Part shown: piece by piece, positions 26,170 to 34,269 of the stretch | Layout of the letters: every line of letters starts with the position of its first letter | Numbering within the stretch: position 1 is the first letter of the stretch | DNA from: JANQTF01 sp036835375 | GTDB taxonomy: Bacteria > Bacteroidota > Bacteroidia > J057 | DNA: 47,217 nt | Reading direction: 5' to 3' | Assembly: GCA_036835375.1 (NCBI GenBank) | Contig: DAITMB010000026.1 | Span: 1 to 47,217, forward strand | Notes under the pieces: generated by a model | What the model was told of the DNA's origin: nothing | Database searches by the model: none | What the model saw: only the letters and a program-made list of their open reading frames with translations | Translations under genes and position numbers: made by a program

Positions 26170-26191
26170 GTTGATCGTGTGCAGTCATTTG

Positions 26192-26299
26192 TTAGCTGCG
26201 ATGCCTTTCACATTGTGGTTGTAGATCGGTCTCCCGAATGATCATTCCCTCGACTACAACGAGGAAGGCCAGCAAAAGGAGCACAGAAATAAATGACAT
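26192..26299 (-). CDS. ilv leader peptide (attenuator peptide), 35 residues
   Basis: A short ORF, ATG at 26299 and TAA at 26194-26192. It begins MSFISVLLLLAFLVVVEGMI and then carries one more Ile; so it has Ile4, Val6, four Leu in a row (7-10), Leu13, three Val in a row (14-16) and Ile20-Ile21. Such clustering is the hallmark of leader peptides of branched-chain operons such as E. coli ilvL. The rest (RETDLQPQCERHRS) is polar, so this is not simply a membrane peptide. Its codons 8-12 include GCTGGCCTTCC (plus 26263-26273), which can pair with the leader segment near the stop. A ribosome waiting at Leu or Val codons would block that pairing and favour the antiterminator. Its position, 148 nt upstream of ilvE with a terminator between, supports the role. 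Confidence 0.8.
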   Translation of the reverse strand: MSFISVLLLLAFLVVVEGMIIRETDLQPQCERHRS

Positions 26300-26376
26300 A
26301 ATAAGGTCGATGAATGGTTGATGAGTGGCTCGGGGCAATGGACAATTACTGTCACTGATCGCTCAAGCTACTGAAT

Positions 26377-26384
26377 GCAAAATA
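26377..26384 (-). promoter_or_regulatory. candidate -7 element of the ilv leader transcript
   Basis: TATTTTGC on the minus strand is identical to the -7-like element at 14472-14479. It would start a transcript about 70 nt before the leader peptide ATG. No -33 element is obvious, so the call is tentative. Confidence 0.4.
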
Positions 26385-26399
26385 CCTGATTAGGAAAAC

Positions 26400-27041
26400 G
26401 CACCGCCACGCTGTTATCTGTGAACTCTTGCGAATTATCAATAAAACTTCATACTTCAACGCGTCCTAAGTCTTACGAATCTGCATGATTTCAGTCGAAA
26501 GATCAAGGTCAGTCAGATAGTTTTGCACATATTCCTAAGAGTGGATGCACTCAAGGACAAATGGTTACCTGATGCTTTGTTTTGTCCCCAAACCCAGCAG
26601 AAATACGCACTTGAAGTCCCTCACAGACGATGCAGGAAGTGTACAGCTCGGTCTCATCCAAAATTTAACACCAGATATGGGCGCTTTTCTCTAGAAAAGG
26701 GAAGGCTTTTCGCGGCATGCTGAATTTGCGAGTATTCCATACAAATGGGGGTAACACATCCCCGTTGTGCCACGACCAATTAGGTGGCAAGATGAAAATT
26801 TTCACAGCGTCAGTTCGGAAAAAGGATCTCCCTCCCCATCAACTCAATGCGAAGCTGATCAACCAATATGCTGAATTTCAATCGCTTGTGCAACTCCCGC
26901 CCGACCTTACTGGTATCGCCACTTTCCAGATCTTGATTTCAAGCAGCGTGTCAAACCAATCTTGCCTTACGAGGCTCTGCGAAATAGCTTTGCCAGCTCA
27001 TATTCTTCCCTCATCGCGAGGTTCTTTGCTGGAAATAGTGC
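26400..27041. other. 640-nt stretch without a convincing gene
   Basis: Between the ilv leader and the recN promoter. A 66-codon plus-strand frame (26523-26723) contains WLPDALFCP and RRCRKC, which recalls the N-terminal zinc ribbon of IS1595-type transposases but lacks the second cysteine of the first pair and any catalytic domain. A 113-codon frame (26717-27058) has no family features. No terminal inverted repeats were found. It may be a decayed insertion or plain intergenic DNA. Confidence 0.3.
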
Positions 27042-27049
27042 TAACTTTG
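27042..27049 (+). promoter_or_regulatory. recN -7 promoter element
   Basis: TAACTTTG fits TAnnTTTG and lies 22 nt before the recN ATG, the same spacing as at the ABC-F gene. Confidence 0.6.
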
Positions 27050-27071
27050 TTGGCATAGCGACAAGTTTTGT

Positions 27072-28772
27072 ATGCTGCATCATCTCTACATTCGAAATTA
27101 CGCACTCTTCGCAGAGGTCGCCATCGACATTCCCTCCGGCCTGATCATCTTGACGGGCGAGACAGGAGCAGGAAAATCTTTGCTGGTAGGAGCCCTTGGC
27201 CTCATCATGGGCAAGCGAGCTGATAGCTCTGTGGTGTTTCGGGAGGATGAAAAATGCGTCGTGGAAGCTCGTTTTCACCGCTTGCCCCCGGCTACAAAAA
27301 AGCTACTTCTTCGCTTTGACGAGTTCGATGCGACAGAAGAAGAATTTATCATTCGCCGAGAAATCAGCCCCAGCGGCAAGTCTCGCGCCTTTGTGAATGA
27401 TACGCCCGTGACCCTTGATGTACTCAAAGACCTGAGTACCCTCTTGGTGGACCTCCACAGCCAAAACGAGAATCAATCTCTCCTCAACAGCGACCGCCAG
27501 CGCGAACTGCTCGACATCTACGCCAATGCGCAGGAGCTCGTCGTGGACTTTTCTTCTTTGCTTCAGGATTGCGAGCAGTTGCGCAAGGAAATTCAATTGA
27601 TGGAGGCGCAAGAGGCAAGTTCTCGCCAGCAACTCGAATACCTGCGATTTCAGCAACAAGATCTCACCCAAGCTGACATTCGTACGACAGAAGAGCAAGA
27701 GCTGGAAGAAGAACTTCAGTTGCTCCAAAATTCGGTGGAAGTGCGCGAAGCCGTGGGAGGTGGCGCGGAGATTCTCTATCATCAGGAAGAATCTGTGTAT
27801 CACACGCTCAGCACCGTCCTGGAACCGCTCAAAAAGGTGCGAGCAGTCAGTCAGGTACTCGAAGACGAGGTTCAGCGGCTCGAAGAGATCGGGCAGCTCC
27901 TCAAAGAAAGTGCCCTGAGTCTCCAGCAGTTGCTTGATCACATCGAATCCGACCCCGAGCGACTCGCTTTCATTGAGCAGCGGCTTGCGACCTACCACCA
28001 ACTCAAGCTGAAGTACGGCAAGCGCGATGGGCAAGAGCTGGTAGAGTTGCTACAGGAAGTCAACAACAAAATCGAAGATTTTTCTTCCCTCGAAGACCGC
28101 ATTCGAGAGAAAAAGCAGAGCTACGGACTGGCTTGTGAAAAGCTGGGCCGCATCGGCTTGCAATTGGAAGAGCAGCGCATCGCGGCTAAGCCCATTTTGG
28201 AGGAAAAAATCTTGTCGGTGCTGCGTCAGGTAGGATTTGAAAAATCACGTTTTGAAGTTGCTGTAGAGCGAATGACGCATCCCGAAGGCATGATCCGCCT
28301 CGGTAACGAGCGCCTCAAGCCAAGCTCATCGGGCTTCAACCGGGTGTATTTCATGATTCAAACTAACCCTGGAATGCCTGCGGGTCCACTGTCGCAAGTT
28401 GCTTCCGGTGGAGAAGTCTCACGTGTGATGTTGGCAATCAAGGCTGCCTTGGCTGACCGATCGGAATTTCCTGTGTTGATTTTTGATGAAATTGACACTG
28501 GCATCAGCGGAGAAATCGCTAATAAAGTCGGCTTGGTCATGCGCCAGCTCGCTTTGCGCTTTCAAATTCTCTCAATCACTCACCTCCCGCAAATCGCAGC
28601 CAAAGGCAACTCTCACTTCCGTATTCTCAAGGAAATTCAAGCCAACACCACGACTTCGACCGTCAAAGCCATGAGCAAAGAAGAGCGCATTGTGGAAATT
28701 GCCAAGATGCTCAGCGGAGAATTTCCCACAGATTCTGCTCTCCAAAATGCCACGGAGCTGTTGGCTGGTTGA
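27072..28772 (+). CDS. recN: DNA repair protein RecN
   Basis: A 566-residue SMC-like ATPase used in double-strand break repair, cytosolic. Walker A is LTGETGAGKSLLV (Gly29-Ser36 core). The middle is a long antiparallel coiled coil (about 150-400). The ABC signature follows at QVASGGEVSRVMLAIKAALA, with Walker B PVLIFDEIDTGISG, and the H-loop ITHLPQIAAKG. DEIDTGISG with ASGGE and QNENQSLL is specific to RecN against SbcC or RecF. Length is normal. The start follows a -7 element at 22 nt. It is a single gene; a hairpin terminator lies 82 nt after its stop. Confidence 0.97.
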   Translation: MLHHLYIRNYALFAEVAIDIPSGLIILTGETGAGKSLLVGALGLIMGKRADSSVVFREDEKCVVEARFHRLPPATKKLLLRFDEFDATEEEFIIRREISPSGKSRAFVNDTPVTLDVLKDLSTLLVDLHSQNENQSLLNSDRQRELLDIYANAQELVVDFSSLLQDCEQLRKEIQLMEAQEASSRQQLEYLRFQQQDLTQADIRTTEEQELEEELQLLQNSVEVREAVGGGAEILYHQEESVYHTLSTVLEPLKKVRAVSQVLEDEVQRLEEIGQLLKESALSLQQLLDHIESDPERLAFIEQRLATYHQLKLKYGKRDGQELVELLQEVNNKIEDFSSLEDRIREKKQSYGLACEKLGRIGLQLEEQRIAAKPILEEKILSVLRQVGFEKSRFEVAVERMTHPEGMIRLGNERLKPSSSGFNRVYFMIQTNPGMPAGPLSQVASGGEVSRVMLAIKAALADRSEFPVLIFDEIDTGISGEIANKVGLVMRQLALRFQILSITHLPQIAAKGNSHFRILKEIQANTTTSTVKAMSKEERIVEIAKMLSGEFPTDSALQNATELLAG

Positions 28773-28853
28773 GTGAATTTTTATTTGTTGGAATCGGATT
28801 CTTTTTAGGGTTCTGTAAGAATGGATGTTGTGCTACCACTCAGGCACTCAGAC

Positions 28854-28887
28854 CACTGAGAAGTAAGGTACTTAGCGTCTCTCAGTG
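28854..28887 (+). terminator. terminator after recN
   Basis: Arms CACTGAGA (28854-28861) and TCTCAGTG (28880-28887), with an inner AAGTA/TACTT pairing, are followed by CTTTTACTTTC. It lies between recN and the convergent cyclophilin gene, whose stop is at 28891. The T run is interrupted, so strength is moderate. Confidence 0.6.
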
Positions 28888-28890
28888 CTT

Positions 28891-29547
28891 TTACTTTCTG
28901 AGCGGCAAATCCGACTCATAGCGCTTCGCGATCTTTTTCTTGCTCATTTTCTTCACTTCCATCGTCATGGTGATGTTGCGCTTGGTGGTCGGCGACACAG
29001 GCATGGCAGCGATTTTATCTATGACTTCTAGTCCTTGGATCACCTGGCCAAACACCGTGTAACTCCCATTCAAGTGGCGGCAAGATCCGGCATTCTGCAC
29101 GATATAGAATTGGCTACCGCTAGATGCCTTTGTAGGATTGCCCTGATCACCCATCCGCGCAGCAGCCAGGGCGCCCTTCTCATGCGTAAGTGTAGGGACA
29201 AATTCTGCCGGCACCGTGTATCCCGGACCGCCTTGCCCGATCTTGGAAGCATCGCCACCAGCCTTCGAATTGGGATCTCCGCCTTGGATCATAAACCCTG
29301 CGATCACGCGATGAAAGGAGGTGCTGTCAAAAAAGGAGGCCTCCGCGAGTTGTAGAAAATTAGCCTTGTGCATCGGCGTTTCGTCATACAACAAAACCAC
29401 CATGTCCCCCAACTCCGTCTTGACCGTCACCACAAAGTCCTTTTTTTTGTTGGGTTGATAAGGCGCTGGGAGAGAAAGCTGGCCAAAGGCTTGGGAAAGT
29501 ATTGCCGAGAAGATCAGCGAACAGATCGCAAAAGAATGAATTTTCAT
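28891..29547 (-). CDS. secreted cyclophilin-type peptidyl-prolyl cis-trans isomerase
   Basis: A 218-residue cyclophilin that would catalyse proline isomerisation of exported proteins. Start 29547 gives a signal peptide (MKIHSFAICSLIFSAILSQA, cleavage near AFGQ); an ATG three codons upstream (29556) is possible. The cyclophilin core shows FHRVIAGFMIQGGDP (catalytic Arg), GSQFYIV and LNGSYTVFGQVIQG. A basic C-terminal tail (KKMSKKKIAKRYES) follows. Length is slightly above the minimal domain because of that tail. It is divergent from the small lipoprotein gene at 29623, with 75 nt between the starts, so both promoters must lie in that short space. Confidence 0.93.
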   Translation of the reverse strand: MKIHSFAICSLIFSAILSQAFGQLSLPAPYQPNKKKDFVVTVKTELGDMVVLLYDETPMHKANFLQLAEASFFDSTSFHRVIAGFMIQGGDPNSKAGGDASKIGQGGPGYTVPAEFVPTLTHEKGALAAARMGDQGNPTKASSGSQFYIVQNAGSCRHLNGSYTVFGQVIQGLEVIDKIAAMPVSPTTKRNITMTMEVKKMSKKKIAKRYESDLPLRK

Positions 29548-29622
29548 AATGGACATCGTGAACATACATTTGGAACCAGAATCGGAGGCGGAAGATAGCA
29601 GCAAATGTGTAAATTTCCCCAC

Positions 29623-30078
29623 ATGAAAGCACTGTTCATCACTGGTCTTGCCCTCTGCCTGTGCGCATGCTCTTTGCCCAAGTCTGGTGCCAACAGCCCC
29701 GATGTGCGAACGGAATTGGACCTGCTCGCCACGGAGCCGATTCCCGTGGACCAGAAATACCTGGAGCTAGCGAAGGTGTTGACCATTGTCATGGACGAGG
29801 CCGCTGCCATGCCTCAAAATGCCGCCGCGGCGGATCATATCGCCGACTTCGTTGCAGATAACCAGGCTGCACTATACATGCTCTCTGTCCAAATTGACAA
29901 TTGGGAAAAGCACCTCAACGAGGAAGAACGCTTGTTTTTGCTCATGAAACTCCTTTCCCAGCCTTATGCCACGCGCATTCAGGGCCTGAGAAACGGCCTG
30001 AGAAATCGGTTTGAAGGCCAGCCGGAGAGCAGAGAGCAGCTCAACCAACTTCTTGCGCCGCTTCAGTTTCGGCGATAA
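29623..30078 (+). CDS. small helical lipoprotein, function unknown
   Basis: A 151-residue protein. ATG 29623 opens a lipoprotein signal (MKALFITGLALCLCACSLPK, lipobox LCAC). The mature part is predicted alpha-helical (YLELAKVLTIVMDEAAAMP, HLNEEERLFLLMKLLS, GLRNGLRNRFEGQ) and ends QFRR. I do not recognise a family. The upstream in-frame ATG at 29605 is less likely because it lengthens the n-region with no benefit. It precedes the motor-like gene pair by 393 nt and does not look co-transcribed with it. Confidence 0.7.
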   Translation: MKALFITGLALCLCACSLPKSGANSPDVRTELDLLATEPIPVDQKYLELAKVLTIVMDEAAAMPQNAAAADHIADFVADNQAALYMLSVQIDNWEKHLNEEERLFLLMKLLSQPYATRIQGLRNGLRNRFEGQPESREQLNQLLAPLQFRR

Positions 30079-30471
30079 CAACGGTTGTTTAGCGGCTGCT
30101 AAAACTATTTTTATTACTTCCTAGCGGGCAAATCCGTGAGTGGGAAATCTTTCAACTATCTGACAGAGCTTCCTACCGGACATTATTCTACTGTAAGACA
30201 TAGCCTGAGCGTCATTGTCTTCCGGTCTTCTGAAAATGATTTCTTCGCGCACAACCTTGCGCCCTCCCTCCATTCCCTTTTATTTGCGGGGCGATTGTTC
30301 CCATAGCGGCAATTCCCTTCCAAAATCGGGAGGCTATCAGGCGAGCATTTCACTGTGTATCAACGACTTGACGATTGGCGCAATGATTGCGCTGTATCGT
30401 CATTCAAGGTTTCATTTTCCGCACTGATGCTTTGATCCCTTCTCCATCATCACCCGCCAACCCTTCTCTAC
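30079..30471. other. 393-nt intergenic region before the motor gene pair
   Basis: Just after the lipoprotein stop, TTTAGC (30088-30093) and GCTAAA (30098-30103) form a short stem followed by ACTATTTTTATT, a weak terminator for the lipoprotein gene. The remainder shows no convincing ORF. TGCTTTGA near 30428 weakly resembles a -7 element for the next gene. Confidence 0.4.
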
Positions 30472-31776
30472 ATGGATCCCATTTTTTTGATTGAAATCGT
30501 CATCGTGTCGGTCATCATTGCGGCACAGATCTGGGTTTTCGCCAAAAACAGTCAAGCTATCCAAGCAATGGCCAAGCTGATCCCCAATGCGGACTTGATT
30601 CGCGTGATCCTTCGGGGAAATGCTGGAAATGGACAACCTGTGTACCAGATTCAGGGACCACCCAGCAGCAGCCAACGATTCGTAGAAATTGCTTCGCACA
30701 GCAATTCCTACCTGGAAAAAAATCCCGGTGCCGTGAGATTCACGCCGCTCAAGGAGATCGCTGTCGGCAGAACTGACACCCTCGCCGAAGCCATCGAAGC
30801 TAATCTTCCTTTACCACTCTATATCGGTTTGCTTTGTACTTTCACCGGGGTCATCATAGGACTGGTGAAAATCGCCTTCGTCGGTGTCACAGATGCAGCC
30901 ATTCAGGGATTCATTGGTGGCGTGCTCATCGGCATGATCGGCTCAGCAGCCGGACTGGCCATGACGACCCGGAGCAATTTCGCCTACAAAAATGCCAAGC
31001 AAGAAAAAGACGAAAAGCTCGAAGGCTACCTCGAACTGCTGCGGAGAGAGGCTGTGGCTCAGGAGTCTAGTCCCAGCACGGGCATCCAAGGGCTGCGCGA
31101 ACAATTGGCTGCTTTTCACGAGGGATTTTCACAGTATCAGACCTATGTGAATCAATCGCTCGGGGATACTGTGCGCCTTTTTCGTGACTTGAAAGATGCC
31201 TTTCAGCAAATCCAAGCCGTGGAGCAAGGCCTGCAAGGCATTGGGCGGAGCCTCCAAGCCAATGACTCCCTCATCACGCGGCAGGAGCAATTCTTGCAAT
31301 CCTATGTCCAGCGAGCCGAGCAGATGAGCCAGCGAATGAGTGAGCGACTTCAGGAGGTAGAGCAAAAAAGCCATGCCACGATTGATGCTCAGCTTCAACA
31401 CCTTGAATCGAGCAACCAGTCGGCATTCGTAAAAATGGATCAGTATCTCGCCTCGATCGCTGACGGCGACAGAAAAGTTGCGGGCGAACGGCTGGCAGGC
31501 GACTTGCAGAAAATTAAGCAAGAAGTTGGGGTCATGCAGGCGAAAAGTCTCGAACTAAACCAGCAACTTGCTACCGCGCTTCAACTCTCCCACCAACGCG
31601 AATCTATGCTGGGCGCTGAGATCCAGGGACTTCGCAAAGCCTTTGAAAGTGGGAGAATGGGCGGATTTACTGATACAGTCGCTTTTCGAATCTTTGCCAT
31701 CGCGGGCACCCTCGCTTCTCTCCTGGCCATCGCAGGCGGTAGCGTGTACTTGCTCCAAACTTACGGACTTGTATGA
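30472..31776 (+). CDS. MotA/TolQ/ExbB-type (ZorA-like) motor protein with coiled-coil tail and C-terminal membrane helix
   Basis: A 434-residue membrane protein. TM1 is at about 5-24 (IFLIEIVIVSVIIAAQI). A soluble loop follows, then the proton-channel core: TM2 at 115-136 (PLYIGLLCTFTGVIIGL) and TM3 at 146-166 (GFIGGVLIGMIGSAAGLAMTT), which match the GLLGTF-type signature of ZorA/MotA stators. About 170-400 is a long Gln/Glu-rich coiled coil. Unlike typical ZorA, another hydrophobic helix ends the protein (about 406-428). Its gene overlaps the next by 4 nt (ATGA), and that partner is MotB/ZorB-like, so they should form an ion-driven complex in the inner membrane. Known relatives serve in Zorya defence or in envelope motors. 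No ZorC, ZorD or ZorE is next to it, so the role is open. Confidence 0.8.
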   Translation: MDPIFLIEIVIVSVIIAAQIWVFAKNSQAIQAMAKLIPNADLIRVILRGNAGNGQPVYQIQGPPSSSQRFVEIASHSNSYLEKNPGAVRFTPLKEIAVGRTDTLAEAIEANLPLPLYIGLLCTFTGVIIGLVKIAFVGVTDAAIQGFIGGVLIGMIGSAAGLAMTTRSNFAYKNAKQEKDEKLEGYLELLRREAVAQESSPSTGIQGLREQLAAFHEGFSQYQTYVNQSLGDTVRLFRDLKDAFQQIQAVEQGLQGIGRSLQANDSLITRQEQFLQSYVQRAEQMSQRMSERLQEVEQKSHATIDAQLQHLESSNQSAFVKMDQYLASIADGDRKVAGERLAGDLQKIKQEVGVMQAKSLELNQQLATALQLSHQRESMLGAEIQGLRKAFESGRMGGFTDTVAFRIFAIAGTLASLLAIAGGSVYLLQTYGLV

Positions 31777-32573
31777 GACACGACAGCCAACGACTTTTTT
31801 GGGTCAGCTATGCCGACCTCATGACCGCGCTGTTCATCGTCATGCTAGCGCTCTTCGTGCTTAGCTACAAGATGTTCAAAGTCAGAGAAATCGCCTTGGA
31901 AGAGACAGAAACCGAGCTTCGCATTCGAAGCTTAGAACTGGACAAGCAAAGTGTGGCACTAGAGGAAGTGCAGAGACGGTTGAGCGAGGAGGAAATGTTT
32001 GCTACCACGCTCGTGGAGGAACTCAACGACGAGCGGGCGCGACTCTTGGTCATGGAAGAGGAGTACAAAAAGCTCCAGGAAATCCAAAAGGCCATCGAGA
32101 ACCTCGACAGACGCTACTTTGTGTACCAACCGGAATTCAAACGCCACGTCTTGCGTTCGCAGGTGACTTTCCCCAAAGGAGAAGCCACCATTGCAGATGC
32201 CTACAAGCCCATGCTCGAAGAAGCGGGTCGCGCGCTCAAGGCGCTGGTGGACCGCCTCAACCCCGATGACAATATTCGCTACATTCTCGTGATCGAAGGA
32301 ATGGCGTCCAAGGATGCTTATTCCCGCAACGATGAGCTGAGCTACGAGCGTGCGTTGTCGCTGGTGCGGCTCTGGGAGCAAAAGGGAATTTCCTTTGACC
32401 AAAACCGGGTGGAGGTCATGGTCGCAGGATCCGGCGAAGGGGGAATCGGGCGGGACACCGAAGACGAACGCAAAAACCAGCGATTCCTCATCCAGATCAT
32501 TCCCAAGATTGGGGAACTGAAAGGTGTCAACTACGAAGCAACCCAGCGCTCCGACAGCCTCGGAATGCCATGA
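31773..32573 (+). CDS. MotB/OmpA-domain (ZorB-like) motor partner
   Basis: A 266-residue protein. The single N-terminal membrane helix (about 12-33, FWVSYADLMTALFIVMLALF) carries Asp15 in YADLMT, the position of the proton-carrying Asp in MotB and ZorB. A coiled coil follows (about 38-105), then an OmpA-like peptidoglycan-binding domain (about 125-250) with VTFPKGEATI, NDELSYERALSLVRLW and ERKNQRFLIQI. The canonical Gly-His-Thr-Asp turn is replaced by EGMASKDAYSRND, as in divergent ZorB-type proteins. Start and stop overlap ATGA with the upstream gene indicates tight translational coupling. It ends only 6 nt before the convergent gene at 32580. Confidence 0.8.
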   Translation: MRHDSQRLFWVSYADLMTALFIVMLALFVLSYKMFKVREIALEETETELRIRSLELDKQSVALEEVQRRLSEEEMFATTLVEELNDERARLLVMEEEYKKLQEIQKAIENLDRRYFVYQPEFKRHVLRSQVTFPKGEATIADAYKPMLEEAGRALKALVDRLNPDDNIRYILVIEGMASKDAYSRNDELSYERALSLVRLWEQKGISFDQNRVEVMVAGSGEGGIGRDTEDERKNQRFLIQIIPKIGELKGVNYEATQRSDSLGMP

Positions 32574-32579
32574 GTCAGG

Positions 32580-33758
32580 TCACTCTTTCAGGGGTACCTC
32601 CTTTTGGCTCCCATCAGCGCTGATCATCAGCAGGCTTTTACATCCAGGTGTGAAGGCCGCACAGGCAGGCCGCCAATCGCCATGATCGACACGGAGCACA
32701 AGCTGTTTTTCCACGCCGGGTTCGAGCGGCAGGGGCATCTGGTATATTTCCATGACGGATTCGACCCGGTGAAATGGCTGCAAGGCGATCCACATCTGCG
32801 ATTCGTCCTTGCGAATATCCACCAAGGTGTAGTTGAGATTCACTCCAGATGTAGAAAGCACCAAGCGCTCGGGCTGCTTGCTTCCCAGTGGCACCACGAT
32901 CCCGCGATCCAGGTCGTAGAGTTCTTCGGCATAGTGAAATGCCAGAAGCCCCTGGTCCACCGAGGCGATGTTGAGCGAATAGACGAGGTCATTTCGCATA
33001 AAGAAGTCTGGGAGGCTGAAAGGTGCATAGCGCACAAATTGGAACTCCCCACCTTGTTGTTGAAAGTAAGCCAGAAAGGGGTTGCCCTTTTTAGACAGCT
33101 TGTCCTTGTCCACATCTATCTGCGCACACAGCAGGTCGCCTACGAGTTCAAAGCCGCCGTGTGAATCCACCGATTCTTTCGAGCTTAAGTCCTTTTCAGA
33201 AAATGAATACCAAGTCTGCTGCCGGGTATCCAAATGGATGATGCCCAGCATGGGGAAAGAGTACACGGCCTTGTTTTCTCCTTTTTTCCCTTGCATCACC
33301 TGAAGATAATCTCCCAAGATCACCAAATCCTGATCCCGGAGCAGGATCCGATTCACGGAAAATAGCTTTTGTTTGGCTTTCTGAAGGATCGCCCGCGATT
33401 CTTCATATGGCAAGGCCTTTTTGTTGAGGGGGATTCGGCTTCGGAAGGCTTCTTCGTCTAGCAGAGATTCTGCAAACCAGAGACGATAACCCTGATCGGA
33501 CACTTGCCAGATCTTGTTGAACTTGGTGTCGAGGAGATAGTGCTCCGATATGCCTGCTTGCAACATCAAGGAACTGGACAGAATGACCGAATCGGCCGGA
33601 ACATGTCCTGAGAGCAGGTCGAAGATCATCGCCACCTCCTGAAGTTTGGGAAGATAACTTTTCGCCTTTTGCAGCGGGAAGGCAAACAGGGGGTTTCCAG
33701 GCTCCTCCCCCACTTCTACCTCAGCGATGAAATACGGATCCAGCCCCCTCTCAGCCAT
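32580..33758 (-). CDS. putative beta-propeller-like protein, probably the C-terminal part of a secreted protein
   Basis: About 392 residues from ATG 33758, or slightly more from TTG 33776. Repeated short strand pairs (VYSFPMLGIIHLDTRQQTWY, GGFELVGDLLCAQIDV, DLVYSLNIASVDQGLLAFHY, RLVLSTSGVNLNYTLVDI, QMWIALQPFHRVESVMEI) suggest a propeller. I do not recognise the family. It has no signal peptide of its own. The ATG overlaps the stop of the preceding signal-peptide ORF (TGATG), and the frame is open upstream past that point, where it reads FRLDSARYLFDDVLMAERG, a natural continuation of the preceding protein. A one-base deletion between the two frames, real or an assembly error, would explain this. 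Confidence 0.6.
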   Translation of the reverse strand: MAERGLDPYFIAEVEVGEEPGNPLFAFPLQKAKSYLPKLQEVAMIFDLLSGHVPADSVILSSSLMLQAGISEHYLLDTKFNKIWQVSDQGYRLWFAESLLDEEAFRSRIPLNKKALPYEESRAILQKAKQKLFSVNRILLRDQDLVILGDYLQVMQGKKGENKAVYSFPMLGIIHLDTRQQTWYSFSEKDLSSKESVDSHGGFELVGDLLCAQIDVDKDKLSKKGNPFLAYFQQQGGEFQFVRYAPFSLPDFFMRNDLVYSLNIASVDQGLLAFHYAEELYDLDRGIVVPLGSKQPERLVLSTSGVNLNYTLVDIRKDESQMWIALQPFHRVESVMEIYQMPLPLEPGVEKQLVLRVDHGDWRPACAAFTPGCKSLLMISADGSQKEVPLKE

Positions 33759-34018
33759 CAGCACATCGTCAAACAAGTATCGGGCAGAGTCAAGTCGAAA
33801 TGCTCTGAAAACAAAGCCCGCACATAGCGCTCCGCTGACTTATGTGTAATAAGATAAACAGGCATGATCTCGTCAATCGCTGTGACATACTGCAAAATCG
33901 ACAAGTAGCGATCGCAGGTGTTGGCGTTCACATACACATAGCATTTTGCCGAAAGCTGCGATGGGAAAGTCGTCATCGCAAGTAGCGAGACAAGCAGGAA
34001 CCATTGGGGGAGTTTCAT
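33758..34018 (-). CDS. short secreted ORF, probably the N-terminal part of the following gene
   Basis: An 86-residue ORF from ATG 34018: signal peptide MKLPQWFLLVSLLAMTTFPS with cleavage near LSAK. A compact segment follows with alternating strand and helix (KCYVYVNANTCDRYLSIL, EIMPVYLITHKSAERYV, RALFSEHFDLTLPD) that recalls a half thioredoxin-like fold with two cysteines. The last residues TCLTMC look out of frame; the -1 frame from the same place gives DSARYLFDDV and continues into the 392-residue ORF. I infer one original secreted protein of about 480 residues. Alternatively these are two coupled genes with a TGATG overlap. Confidence 0.55.
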   Translation of the reverse strand: MKLPQWFLLVSLLAMTTFPSQLSAKCYVYVNANTCDRYLSILQYVTAIDEIMPVYLITHKSAERYVRALFSEHFDLTLPDTCLTMC

Positions 34019-34167
34019 AAGTGTGAGGATTGTGTTTGGGTAAGTGCCCATGCCACTTCTCGGCTTGTGACACAGGTCACCCAATAATATACCAGCAAAC
34101 CTGATGGCGAACAAGATTTGACAATTATTTAATTCCGACTTTTGCGAAAGCCTAACTGTTGGATATT

Positions 34168-34269
34168 TCAATTCATTTCAATAACAGCGTACAGGACCTG
34201 CGCATTGTGCTGGCAAGAAGAGCAGGAGAGTACGAGTTCGGGCACCTTCCAGGTGCTCACTGCTTGCAT
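34168..34269 (-). CDS. possible 33-residue ORF with a CxxC motif, overlapping the ORF that leaves the gap
   Basis: ATG at 34269 overlaps the stop of the preceding frame (TAATG). It reads MQAVSTWKVP, then ELVLSCSSCQHNAQVLYAV and ends EMN. The segment LVLSCSSCQ resembles the zinc-finger part of HNH nucleases that accompany AAA ATPases (PtuB/TIGR02646), but no HNH histidines are visible, so it may be a remnant or chance. Nothing else is evident from here to the next gene. Confidence 0.25.
   Translation of the reverse strand: MQAVSTWKVPELVLSCSSCQHNAQVLYAVIEMN

Noticed and set aside
33758..33800. Programmed -1 ribosomal frameshift
   Set aside because: No X-XXY-YYZ slippery heptamer and no downstream stem-loop was seen; a one-base sequence error or mutation is simpler.
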